Positions 30,951-41,525 of a stretch of 64,000 nt of DNA are shown in pieces. The notes beneath the pieces are model-generated. The model did not search any database. It saw nothing but the letters and a program-made list of their open reading frames with translations, and was not told the DNA's origin. Both the position numbers and the translations under genes were made by a program. This stretch comes from Diphasiastrum complanatum (lineage: Eukaryota; Streptophyta; Lycopodiopsida; Lycopodiales; Lycopodiaceae). The stretch covers positions 47,504,510 through 47,568,509 of the forward strand of contig CM055095.1 in assembly GCA_029204225.1 (NCBI GenBank). The letters run 5' to 3'. Position 1 is the stretch's first letter; every line of letters begins with the position of its first letter.

Positions 30951-31905
30951 TTCCCCCTACTTAAACATTTTTGTCCTAAAAAATGAAGACACTTGTCTGA
31001 TCAGCTTGATCGCCTTGGTTAAGTAGTTATGACTAAGGATGTGTCATCCAAAAAAATAATTTATTGTCTCGTTACAGATCCAAAGATGTCGAATTGAATC
31101 CATTTTGCTAGCTTCATCTGTAATCCTTGTTCCCATGGAGGAAAAATTGATGGTCGAAGAAGAGGATGATGAAGCACCACATTGCTTGTTGGTAATCAAT
31201 CTATATGGAATGGACAGAGTGTGTCACCGCAATATTCTCTTTTGTCTGCTTCCTCGACATCATACTAATTCGGATGCTTATCCAATTCCCTTGGATTCTT
31301 GGTTTTGTCTTGCATTCGACTCTTCTGTCGTAATTGCCAATCCATGTTGTTTGACTAATTTGACGAAGAAAATTATAATTTTGTTATAGACAATGGTAGT
31401 CATGAATTGTTGTTCATATATAAATGTTCCATATGAAGTACTTGTCGGCATGAATATTGACACTCTGTCGTATGATGAAGCATATCTCTGGGCATATTGT
31501 TGACCAAAATATATTTCTTCAAATTTGGTCAATACCTCATTCATAGGTGGTTGTAAATAATCAGATCTCAAAAATGGACTCTCGTTTCGAAATATACAAT
31601 TTGCAGTTGCCCATATGAATCGTTGAAGCATCAATCCCAATCACCAGAGATTTGATGTCTTGATTGTTCCAAATAACCATTGATGAACAATCATTGTTGA
31701 CATGACAGGATAGTGATTGGGAGATTGACCAAGTAAGAGACCTTATGAGAATATGTTGGAATTCTAATCTTCTCCTACTCATCCCTTCGCCCTCCTTCTA
31801 CTCTCAAGAATTCTATCTCTCTAAATCAGTCTACAAAATACACGCAAAGTCGAATCAGGCAAAACCGCAAAGCCATCGCCAGATTATGGTCTGACCGAAG
31901 GGAGC
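30951..31905 (-). other. Interior 3' end of the minus-strand element next to the LTR at 30419
   Basis: About 950 bp between the polypurine tract and the copia LTR at 31906. Close to the tract, frames such as DQTSVFIF and DKNV resemble how gypsy pol often ends, but this is weak. Frames at 31278-31640 and 31561-31782 (minus) encode FMPTSTSYGTFIYEQQFM and WSISQSLSCHVNND without recognised domains. Annotated as element interior of unknown content. Confidence 0.4.
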
Positions 31906-33100
31906 TGTTAAATCAATGTTTACGGAGAAGCACGAGTCAAACCGCAAACCACAAGAAACCGCAAACCGCAAGGGAGTCGTTAAAACCCGTAGATTACTAT
32001 CTACGAGCACTTGCGAAATCCCGTCGACCACCGCAAGTGACCTTCTTACGATCTCCTACGATGAAAGCTATGACCAGGGTCAACTCTCCTCAACCGTTTT
32101 TAAACGTAAGCAATCTACTTACAGTTATCGACGAAGTCGACCAGCGACGACGATTTACGAATTTCGATGAAGTCAACTAACAACGGTTCACCCATCTCAT
32201 CGTTTAGCTCAGTGAGTTATCACTTACGGTTATCAACAAAGGAAGCAAATGATCACCTACAAAGCAAATGATCAACAACTAATCGAATGACTAGCGGTTG
32301 TCCAAATGATTGCAGACAGACTTCGGCCATCATGGCCTACATCCTTGCACTACAACGCATACGGAGGATACGTTACTCTGTACTTCTCCTCCTTCACGAC
32401 GCTCCAATAACGGATCTACGGATCTTGTTTAAATGGTTGTTAATCATCTTGTAAACTAGAATTACAATAAATCAAGAGACTTTGACAGCTATAAATATGT
32501 ATCTGAATGAAGAGAAGGAGTGATAGGTGTTGTTGAATTGAACAATCCAGATACACAGAGTGATCAAAAATGACCAAAAGGTCTTAAGTAACTAGCTCTT
32601 TAGAGAAAGTGATCTATACACAGAAAGAGAGAGATCTAGAACTGTAGCTATTGTTTTGAGTCTATAATTAGGAGCATGCGCTTATCAGCGCTATTGTATT
32701 GTGTTCCGATTCTCTTTTATATATACGAATTCGCTACTATTCAATCCTTACGTTCTTGATTGAATGCAATTGTCTCTCTCAATCTCTTGCACACAAATAC
32801 GGTTATCAGAGACAGAGGATCACATGGCTATCCAAGACGCCTAATGATTCGCAATCCTATTATTACGGTAGTCTCAGACTCCTACTCTGATAACCCAAAA
32901 GGATAACAAGCTTTTGATTCTGTTCCCTAGTCAATCCACGTTCCTGAAATCACAGTTATTACTGTGTTCATAGTCTTCATTGTTTTTCTTATTGTTGGTA
33001 GAGACATCCATCGTAATCATCTCTCGTGTTCTACTTCCGTCACAGCTCTGCTGCAGTTGCAATCAATCGTAGACCAAGCATTTCACATCATACACCAACA
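31906..33100 (+). repeat. 5' LTR of copia element CopE
   Basis: A 1195-bp LTR from TGTTAAATCAATG to ...CATACACCAACA, immediately followed by a primer site. The purine run GAAGGGAGC directly before it would suit a polypurine tract. The 3' two-thirds recurs at 44833-46625. Within it a TATA-like TTTTATATATACG lies at about 32715. No second LTR for CopE is in the window. Confidence 0.85.
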
Positions 33101-33104
33101 GAAG

Positions 33105-33117
33105 TGGTATTAGAGCA
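33105..33117 (+). promoter_or_regulatory. Primer binding site of CopE
   Basis: TGGTATTAGAGCA, five bases after the LTR end, is one substitution away from the TGGTATCAGAGC complementary to the 3' end of initiator tRNA-Met used by plant copia elements. Confidence 0.85.
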
Positions 33118-33195
33118 TTGGTTCAGTGGATTACTAGAGTCCAAGATCTTTTTCCAAAAGCTATTCTAAATTGTTTGTGTATAATTTCGATCACT

Positions 33196-34839
33196 ATGGA
33201 AGGCACCTCAGAGATCCGCTTGATTAATAAATTCAGCGGAGATGACTTCCACATGTGGAAGTTCAAAATGAGGATGATCCTGATTGAAAAAGAGTTATGG
33301 GGATACGACGACGGTTCTATAGCCAGACCGGCAGAACCTGAACAGCTCCCAGTTTGGGAAGCCAAGGATGGCAAGGCTCTTGCCATTGTATCTCTAAACC
33401 TTAAAGACACTCAAATTGCTCATGTATCCAACTACACTACTTCCAAAGAAGCATGGGATACACTCACTAGCATCTACGAGACCTCAGATGTCTCGACTCG
33501 TCTCTTCTTGAGAAAGAAGATACTAACACTCAGAATGAGTAAAAGCTCCTCAGTTAGCGACCATCTGAACAAGTTCAAACAATTGATGAACCAACTGGCT
33601 GCAATAGGTTCCCCTATATCAAAAGAAGACTCTACCATGTCTCTTCTTGCCAGTCTTCCATCCTCCTATGATAATTTAGTGTTGCTTCTGAGCAATACCT
33701 CTGTGCTGTCTTTCCAAAATTTGACAGCAAGCCTGTTGCAGGAAGAAGTCAGGAGAAAAAGCTTGTCCACATCTATGAGTACCAAATCCATGGCACTCTA
33801 TTCAAACAAGCATCAATCCAAGAAGAAGAAAAGCTTCAAGGATAAGAAGACAAAGGCAGAACAGCCAACAACATCACAACCACAACAACAACAACAGTAT
33901 AGTCACTCATCATCCAAGACCAAACTATTTTGCAAATATTTCAAAAGAACCAACCACGACATCAAGGACTGTCGCATCCTCAAGCACAATGAAGCAAAGA
34001 AGAAGATGCAACAACACCAAAAAGACAACTCTGACACAGTCAAAGGATCTCAAGATGAAGAGAAGGCACTGATGGTACAAGATCAATCCAGTAGAGATGC
34101 CCATCATTGGTATCTCGATTCAGGTGCTTCTCAGCACATGACGCCCTGCAAGGACCTCTTCTCTACACTCACAGCTACAGAATCAAAGTACATTTTCTTT
34201 GGTGACTCCAGTTCACACCAATTTGAAGGCCAAGGGTCTATTGAACTGCAGTTCTCTGATGGCATCACTAGGCAGCTTAATGGAGTACTTTATGTACCCA
34301 AATTAACAAAGAACCTTTTATCTATTAGCAAGATCATAGATCAGGGCTATAGAACTTTGTTCACTGCGAACCGATGTACTATTTTAGATGAGAACTCAAA
34401 GGAAATTCTCTCTGCTTATAGAGAAGAAAATTTGTACATACTGAGTCACGATGTTGCACTTTCTGTGAGTTGTTCAGATGCAAATTTATGGCATCAAAGA
34501 TTAGGTCATTTAAACATGCGTTCAATCTTGTATATGCATCACAATAAAATGGTCAAGGACATGGATGTAATTGTTGTCACCACAACTAATCAGACTATTT
34601 GTGAAAATTGTCTACTAGGGAAACAACCTAAAATGAGATTTCCCAGAGGACAAGCCAAAAGGGCGAAGTCCATCTTGTCACTGATACACAGTGACTTGTG
34701 TGGTCCTATGAGCGTACCTTCATTAGGTCAAGCTCTGTATTTTATCACATTCATTGATGATCAATCCCGATTTGCCAATGTAATGTTCATTAAGAATAAG
34801 TCAAAAGCATTTCGTTGCTTCAAAGACTTCAAGCCATAA
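33196..34839 (+). pseudogene. CopE gag, protease and integrase N-terminus
   Basis: The best preserved coding stretch in the window. ATG at 33196, 96 bases after the LTR, opens MEGTSEIRLINKFSGDDFHM; an in-frame ATG at 33118 overlaps the primer-site end and is less likely. The gag helices (EAWDTLTSIYE, LFLRKKILTLRMSK, LTASLLQEE) lead to a Lys/Gln-rich basic stretch, one zinc knuckle (CKYFKRTNHDIKDC), protease (YLDSGASQHMTPCKD, intact), LYVPKLTKNLLSISK, the integrase HHCC (LWHQRLGHLN, CENCLLGK) and the first Asp (LIHSDLCG). It ends at a TAA (34837-34839) after FKDFKP. Polyprotein of a Tork/Tnt1-like copia element. Confidence 0.93.
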
Positions 34840-35520
34840 GCTGATAATCAAACTAGTCAGAGGATCAAGGCCCTACGGTCTGATTCAGGGGGAGAGTTCT
34901 TGTCAAATGAAATGAAGGACTACCTATCTTCATGTGGCGTGCACCACCAATTTACTACGAGCTACACTCCACAACAGAACGGAGTAGCAGAGCGGAAGAA
35001 CTGCACACTGTTGGAAGCTGCATATCCATGATAGCAAGTTTGCATTTGCCTCAAACCTTTTGGGCAGAAGCTATCTCTGCGGCTTGCTTTTTGCAAAACT
35101 ACTCTAGCACTAAAGCAGTTGATTTCAAGACACTGTTTGAAGCCTACTACGGTTACAAACCAAGTTTGAAACACCTGCATGTTTTCGGATGTCTCTGCTA
35201 TGCACAAGTGCCATCTGATCTGAGGAAAAAAACTGGACCCAGTAACCTATAAAAGCATCTTCATCGGCTATTCAACTTCACACAAAGCATATCGTGTTTA
35301 CAATGTGGTTACGGGCCAGATCTCAGTTAGTCGCGATGTTGTCTTCCTTGAAGACAAGTATTACGATTTCAAACAGAAGCAACTAATACAAGAGACTGCC
35401 ATAGCGATAGGCTATGACCTACGACTGTTCAAGCAACGAAGTTCGTCCCAACGGCTCCACTTACCGTCGATGGGCCTAGACCCAAGATCGTTCAATCGCA
35501 AAATACTACGGTCCTAGTCA
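34840..35520 (+). pseudogene. CopE integrase core, C-terminus and RT linker
   Basis: After the stop, the frame continues with LRSDSGGEFLS and PQQNGVAERKN (second Asp and Glu present), then a frameshift near 35010. The next frame has LPQTFWAEAISAACFLQNYS, KTLFEAYYGYKPSLKHLHVFGC and DLRKKTGPSN, and a further frameshift leads to IFIGYSTSHKAYRVYN, GQISVSRDVVFLEDKYYDF. RT itself is absent: recognisable sequence fades about 35520-35600. Confidence 0.88.
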
Positions 35521-35639
35521 TTCACCAAGGAGAATCGTCTGATCAAGCACCTACAGTTCGAAGATATGTGAGACAACAACATCAACTTGACCGATTCATC
35601 CCTAAACAGTATTAAGTTCTCAAAACTAGGCTTGTAGTT

Positions 35640-37397
35640 GACTATCAAGTTGATAAGGCCTCAAGCATGCATATTGCCCTTGGAGAAGAAAAAATAAATA
35701 AATTCCTCCAGCCAAGACCGGGAAACAATATCAAAAACCAAGGTTCTAGCATTGACAACCAAGCACCAAGAAACCGAAATTCCTCTTACTAGGTGCTGGT
35801 AACTTAATTCACCGAGTCGATTTTGCAACCCATTTTGGAATCAACTTTCAAGTTACCAAACGTCAAGCTCATAGAAAACCTCAATCAACCGGCATGCAAA
35901 AGCATCAATACGGACATTCATGCAATTCAACCAACTGCCGTCCTACCCCATGCAACAGAATCAACTAAGCACCGAAAAAAAAAAACCATGCAAAAGGCAA
36001 AAGCCTAGTCCCACATGCAAAAACCCTGATAGGTTATGCAAAGAGGAGGCCAGGTGCTATAGCCGCCACCAACAAGGAAAGAGCCTGCCCGAAGTGAGAG
36101 AAAGAGAGAGCTTCACCAAGCGAGAGGGAGAGAGGGATCTGCAGTGTGGAACGCTCCTCCTCGGCCCTCTGCTGCCCCTAATGCATTGGAAATATGCTCA
36201 CCTCACCGTCACGATTAGCATCAGCGATCAACACCGCCAATTAATGCTAAAAACAGGTCAGATGGCACCTTTAAAAGCTCAAAAATAGGCGCAACAGCCC
36301 ACCAACTGTTTCACAACAGCTATCCATCCTCCATCAATGCAATAAGAGGTGGAAAAGCGCTCCCTATCAATAATACTACAGCTCGCTTCTATCCCATCCA
36401 TTCAATGGTTTCCAAGCTCAAAGAACTGCAAACAGCCCACTCTGTCTCAGCAGCCAAGAAGACTTCAAAGTGACCCCAAATCACTCACATATCATTACGT
36501 GAGGATTCCAGAAAGGCTAGAAGCATTCACAGAAGGTCTGAACAGAATCCGCAGGATTCCCATTCCGGACTAGCGCTTCTCTTACTCCCAGATGGATGCT
36601 CCCAGTCGTAGACAACACCAAGCAGAGATTCAATAGGGTTCACATCGGGTCTGAACCTCAACCCAGGCTATCCCCACATCTACAAAGATCCAGTTTGCAG
36701 GTTCTGAACTCTAGCAGCGGCCATCACTGGGAAACTCATTTTGTTTCCAGACAAACAAAACAACCATTGACAGGCATCTATGCAAGGAAGGTTTCACAGG
36801 GTTTATCTGCATGCAACACTTTCTCTATTCCAAATCTGCTTTCTAGAGAATCTACAATTTACAAATCCATTCTATGGTTTCAGTTCTCAGTTTGCATGCA
36901 ACACAAGAGGACTAGTCTAGAAAAACCTTAAATCCTCACATGCAAACCATAATTCGAGATTTCCAACAATAGTCAATCTAGTTAATCAGGATAAATAGAT
37001 TCCTCATCAATCTATCAATAAACATCTTGCTGCCAAATTTGAATCAAACTGTCCAAAACATGATGGACTTATGCAAATCATTCATCTAAAAAAACAGATT
37101 GGAACAAGAAAGTGGATCTACACATGCAGATCATTCTACTTCAAACGGAAATTTCCTCAAGGCTTTAGAAAATAAGAATGAATTCCTCACTAATCCACAG
37201 CAGCTCTGAAAAATCAAACAAGGAGAAGAGCACTCTACCACCAAATTTGAAAAGCATGCTTTACACAAGAATTAGAGAATCCAAATTCGATTTCCCTTGA
37301 AAAACAGTACTCCAACCGGGATGTGAATCCAAGTGCATTCCAATTCCGATTTGATGTAGAACTTCTCTCCATTCCATCCAAAAACCGCATCTTAGCA
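35640..37397 (-). other. Non-coding interior of a minus-strand LTR element (LARD-like)
   Basis: About 1.7 kb between the end of CopE and a minus-strand primer site. On the minus strand no gag or pol motif can be found. Plus-strand frames (35823-36008, 35920-36288, 36349-36573, 36596-36931) look like chance. This is either a long untranslated leader cut by truncation or the interior of a large retrotransposon derivative without genes. Confidence 0.45.
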
Positions 37398-37411
37398 GGG
37401 CTCTGATACCA
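37398..37411 (-). promoter_or_regulatory. Primer binding site (minus-strand element)
   Basis: The minus strand reads TTGGTATCAGAGCCC next to an LTR end TTTACA. It matches the initiator tRNA-Met 3' end. Confidence 0.85.
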
Positions 37412-37412
37412 A

Positions 37413-37793
37413 TGTAAAGACCACTAGGGACAATCCCCTAAGATGAAGATAGGAAAACACAAGAGAGTCTGTGGAGCAAAACCACCCAACCAAACCTAGA
37501 TCCCTCCTGGAGAATCCTCCTGGATCTAGCCCCCAAGCCATGCCAATGTGACAGCAAGAGGAGAAGAGCTCATCAGGTAACCTAGACCAAGTCGTCGACG
37601 GAATAATCACTATCTCAATATATAGAGAGTAGGATCCTATGCATGAGCACATGCAATTCCCATGCAGGTCAACTATAAATAGGTCACAGCTCTTCATGCA
37701 TACCTCCTACCTATATCAGTCACACGTACATGCACTACTCCATATGTCTCAATTAGAGTGTCTGGGTCTTCTCAAGGTCATTAGTCACCAACA
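37413..37793 (-). repeat. 5' LTR of the minus-strand non-coding element
   Basis: A 381-bp stretch beginning TGTTGGTGACTAATG (37793) and ending TTTACA (37413) on the minus strand, next to the primer site. TATA-like TATTTATAG is near 37675. Ends are assigned from the TG..CA rule and the primer site; no second LTR is present. Confidence 0.65.
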
Positions 37794-37853
37794 GGCCTTG
37801 ACTTGGAATTAAATCTAGGCGTGACCAATAATCTCGAACACTGGAGGGCCGTT

Positions 37854-38494
37854 CTACCATATTAGGACTATTCTAGGTCCTTTACCGAATATGGTCGTAA
37901 CATGGAGAGATACTGCGCGTGGCGGAGATGTGTGGAGTGGGTTAGTGGTAACGGTGGTTGATGGAATTCCGGTTAGTAATTGTAATGCAAAATCATCTAC
38001 ATTGACTGTAGAGTCAAGTAGGGTGGATATTTGTATAGGTGAGGGCTTTTGTGGAAGTGTGAAATCAAAGCTCGTGTTGAGAGTGAGTGATGGTGTGGAG
38101 ATAGTAGTAAATGGTGGAGGTGGTGGTGGAAGTGTGAGAGTAAGTGAGGGAGTTGGGGTTGTGGAGGGTGCCGGTGTGGATGGAACCACGACCATAGGAT
38201 CTGAACCAGAAGTGTCTGCCTCAACTGAGCTGCCTGTTGCTGCCGCTACTGCTTGTCTGCATTGTGGGGCCTGGTGGAGTAAGGCCTCTTGCTGTGCTAG
38301 GACCTCCTTCGGGACTTGAGAGGGTTTAAGACTCCCTCCCGATTCAGCATACTCAGCCTCGATGTCACTGGATAAAATGTCGACTCCTCCCACAAATCGT
38401 CCTCAATGTCCATGATTTTGTAATGATGGTTGCAAAATTCGAGGTAGTGTTTTGAGGGCCGATGAATTCCTGTAAGTGACTTTTTGTGTCTCAA
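37854..38494 (-). pseudogene. Pro/Ser/Thr-rich ORF downstream of GypB pol
   Basis: A 179-codon frame (38393-37854) with LTLTLPPPPPPFTTIST and repeated STPSLTLN/TPTPSLTL units, plus an overlapping frame (38494) with KIMDIEDDLWEESTFYPV. It lies on the same strand as and downstream of the GypB RNase H, after a spacer, matching the third-ORF position in GypA. No sequence identity to the GypA third ORF is clear beyond composition. The antisense 142-codon frame (37891-38319), rich in Gly/Val/Ser, is a shadow of the Pro codons. Confidence 0.45.
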
Positions 38495-38940
38495 AATAGA
38501 AAAATTGACTGACAGTACAAAATGTGTCTAATTAGAATTCGCAGAGGTAACAAGAAAATCGTAGAAATGTTTCTAAGCTTCAACGAATTGTCTACGAATT
38601 CCATAAGGCAATGTTTGATGCAAAGAAACTAACTTTTTATATTTCTAGAAAGTGTGTCTCTGAGATAGAATTCGTAGCGGATATAAATGAATCGTGCATT
38701 GTAAAAAATGGGTCAGACGAATTCTATCTGAGATGGTGTGAGAAAATTCTTTTGAAAATAATGACTTTTGTGGTTTGCTCAGAGAAAGACTGTTTGTAAG
38801 CCTGATCTGATAGTATCTTGATGGTGTGAACAAGAAAGCACAACAAAAAATCTGTCGAAATGGCTGGCAGGCAGTGAAGAAAAGTAAAGAAGAACAGTAG
38901 GAAAGAAAATAACTAATACATATCAAGATAAAAACAGGGT
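38495..38940 (-). other. GypB spacer with repeated GAATTCG motif
   Basis: Non-coding. GAATTCG or CGAATTC/CGAATTG occurs near 38536, 38582, 38595, 38669 and 38718. The layout (pol end, motif-rich spacer, extra ORF) parallels that of GypA with a different motif. Confidence 0.4.
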
Positions 38941-40690
38941 TCATTGTACTTTCTCAGTCTGCTCCCCAATTAACGTATAAGGTTTGGTTTTGAGGACCAA
39001 CGCACGTTGTTCAGGTTTAGACAGGAAGTCCATCTGCCCTGAAGTTAAATATTCTGTGATTTCCTTAGCCCATATGGGTGTAGAGTCAACTTGGAAAAGG
39101 ATGGCATCTGGTAAATCATCATTGACGCCTTGATCAAGGGTGGGAAGGTTAGGGATCCGGGACAGATGATCTGCTAGAAAATGTTGAACTCCCTTACGAA
39201 CCACGATCCTAAACTCAAATTCTCGTAGTAATAGAATCCATCTAGTAATACGGCCTGTGGTGCAAGTCTTGTTGATGAGATATAACAGTGCTTGATGATC
39301 AGTGAAAAATGCAAAATTTTTTTCAAGAAGATAATGGCGAAACTTCTGAACCGCATATACCATTGCCAAGGCTTCACGGTCGGTAGTGATATAATTGACT
39401 TCAGTAGGTATCAATTGTCTACTGAGAAAATGGATTGGGTAATCTTTTTTGAATTCTCCTGGTTGGGTGAGCACTGCTCCAATGGCATACTTGGACGCAT
39501 CGGTATGCACATGGAATTCTTTAGAATAATCAGGAGCTCGGAGGATAGGTGCATTGGTAAGGGCTTCTTTGAGTTGATTAAATACAACGTGCTGTTCATC
39601 TGTCCATTTGGGAACTACAACTACTTTGTAGATTAGGCGGGCTTTGTTAGCAAAATCGGAAATAAAGCACCGATAGTAGTTGGCATGGCCAAGGAAAGAG
39701 TAAACTTTGCGTATCGTACGCGGTTCCGGTATATTTTGAATGATAAGAATCTTTTCGGGGTCAGTGTGGCAATGCCATTTCAGGAAATAATATGTCCTAA
39801 CACAATACCATGTGTTACCCAGATATGGCATTTTTCAGGATTAAGGGAGATGCCGAAGCGTTAACATTGGATAAATTTTTTTTTGAGCACAGACAGATGG
39901 CGTGTTTCTTTTGAATGTGCACCTAAATCGTCCAAGTAAACCTCTAGGGTATCGCCCATCTGCTGAGAAAAGACAACTTGCATAACACGTTGAAAGGTGC
40001 TAGAGGCATTGCAGAGACCAAAAGGCATGACTTTCCAGTAGAAGGTTCCCCATTTTGTGGCAAAAGCGGTTTTATGTTGATCTTCTTCAGCAATTTTCAT
40101 ATTGTATCCGCTAAAGCCATCTAAGGAGGAGTAAGCCTCATCTCCTGCTAGATTTTCTAAGATGGATTCTCCAAAAGGTAATGGAAAATGATCACGTTCG
40201 GTGATGGCGTTAAGTTTCTTAAAGTTGACACAGATGCAAAGTTTTCCATTTTTCTTGGGAACGATGACAATTGGGGAGACCCACTCAGTATGTTCAATTT
40301 CATAGATAAATCCCGCATCTAAGAGGCATTGTAATTCTTCTTTGATCTTGGCCTTACAGATTGGATTGCATCAAAATGGACGACTAGCAGTTGGCCTCGC
40401 ACTCGGTTTAAGCGGGATACGATGCACAGCTACCTGGGGTGAGACGCCTTTCATGTCTTTATATGTCCACGTAAAGACATGTCTATATTTTCGCAGGAGC
40501 TTTTCAAGCCATCTGCGTTGTTCGCGATTGAGATGAGCTCCAACATGGACAATATATTCGTTGGTTTCATTTGGCTCACTCAGAGAAAGGGTGATGGTTT
40601 GCGCAGGGCCTTCGTAGGGCGAATTACCTTTTGGCTCATGTTGAGCTTGGGAACATTTAGGGGTTAGTATGTCTCACTATCAGTTATAGG
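38941..40690 (-). pseudogene. GypB reverse transcriptase and RNase H
   Basis: From about 40680 down: TWTYKDMKGVSPQVAVHRIP, RT fingers EWVSPIVIVPKKNGKLCICV, DHFPLPF, SLDGFSGYNMKIAEEDQHKT, FGLCNASSTFQRVM and an intact YLDD in LEVYLDDLGAHS (39861-40100). Then comes a 296-codon frame (39831-38941) with FLGHANYYRCFI, FHVHTDASKYAIGAVLTQPG, FLSRQLIPTEVNY, TTDREALAMVYAVQKFRHYL, FFTDHQALLYLINK and HFLADHLSRI. It stops at 38941 after IGEQTEKVQ. Integrase is missing. Stops and frameshifts at about 40370, 40130, 39860 and 39835. Confidence 0.93.
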
Positions 40691-40791
40691 TCACTTTTCA
40701 ATCCTCGTAGAAAAGATGTCAATAGGAGTTATGGGGGAAGAGCTACCTTGACTCCTACATGACGAGATAATTCGGTTGATCGTCGTAAATA

Positions 40792-41409
40792 CTATCTTAC
40801 GCGCTCTCCCTCCCCTTGTTGGATGGAGATTAACGTGAATAATAGGCCATCAGTTGTTCGATGAGGGACAAACTCTGCTAAGAATATCCTATGAAAGGTA
40901 TCGATATCTGCAATGGATTCTTTGGGAAGGTTATAATACCACTTCCTAGTTGTTCCGGTCAAGGTGATCGCGAAATACATCATTAGGTGGCATGGGTTCG
41001 AGATCATGTTTATATAACAAGCTGTCCAAAAGGCGTTTATATGATCTTCAGCCCCTTCATGTGGTGCCCCATGGTATTCAGGGGTTTTACCTCTAAATTT
41101 AGGCAACGGCTCTAAATTGTCGGGTATAACTATAGGTTCTGTTACTCTTGCTGTTATGATTGTTGAGAGGGTAATCTCGCTTATAGTTGTTGGTTCTTTG
41201 TTGTTGGCTATACTATGTTCCAGAAGTTGGTCTGATTCAGATGTCACTTCTTCTTCCAATACAACTTCCTCTATCAGGTTTGGTATTCTAGATCTCAAGG
41301 GATATTTTGTAGAGGGTGATCCTATCTGCCCACGAGGTTGCTGTCTGGGACATATGTTTACTCGTCGCTTTGTTCTGCTTGGTGAAGTTGTGGGATCAAC
41401 GCTCTTCAT
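40792..41409 (-). pseudogene. GypB gag N-terminal part
   Basis: Open from an ATG at 41409: basic N-terminus (SRTKRRVNICPRQQPRGQIG), then PLPKFRGKTPEYHGAPHEGA, HINAFWTACYINMISNPCHL and MYFAITLTGTTRKWYYNLPK, DTFHRIFLAEFV, the retrotransposon gag (PF03732-like) fold motifs. It ends at 40792. The C-terminus and protease are deleted, because RT connection sequence begins within about 110 bases. Confidence 0.88.
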
Positions 41410-41505
41410 GCGATGCTAACCACATCCTAGCCATAGCATTTAGCTTGACTTCATCATGTTTCATTGACTCCCTCAGTGTGAGTTCACCACATGTCTTTCT
41501 AAATT

Positions 41506-41524
41506 TCTCCCGGCAGACGCACCA
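41506..41524 (-). promoter_or_regulatory. Primer binding site of GypB
   Basis: The minus strand reads TGGTGCGTCTGCCGGGAGA, with the TGG..GCCGGGA frame typical of gypsy primer sites, about 100 bases upstream of gag. I do not assign the tRNA. LTR sequence would end at TGTTTGGGC (41526 on the plus strand). Confidence 0.65.
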
Positions 41525-41525
41525 A

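Noticed and set aside
33118-33195. Upstream in-frame ATG as the gag start of CopE
   Set aside because: It overlaps the end of the primer-binding region; the ATG at 33196 aligns with the gag starts of CopC and CopF.
37891-38319. 142-codon plus-strand frame rich in Gly, Val and Ser
   Set aside because: It is the exact antisense of the Pro/Thr-rich minus-strand ORF, and its composition follows from Pro codons on the other strand.
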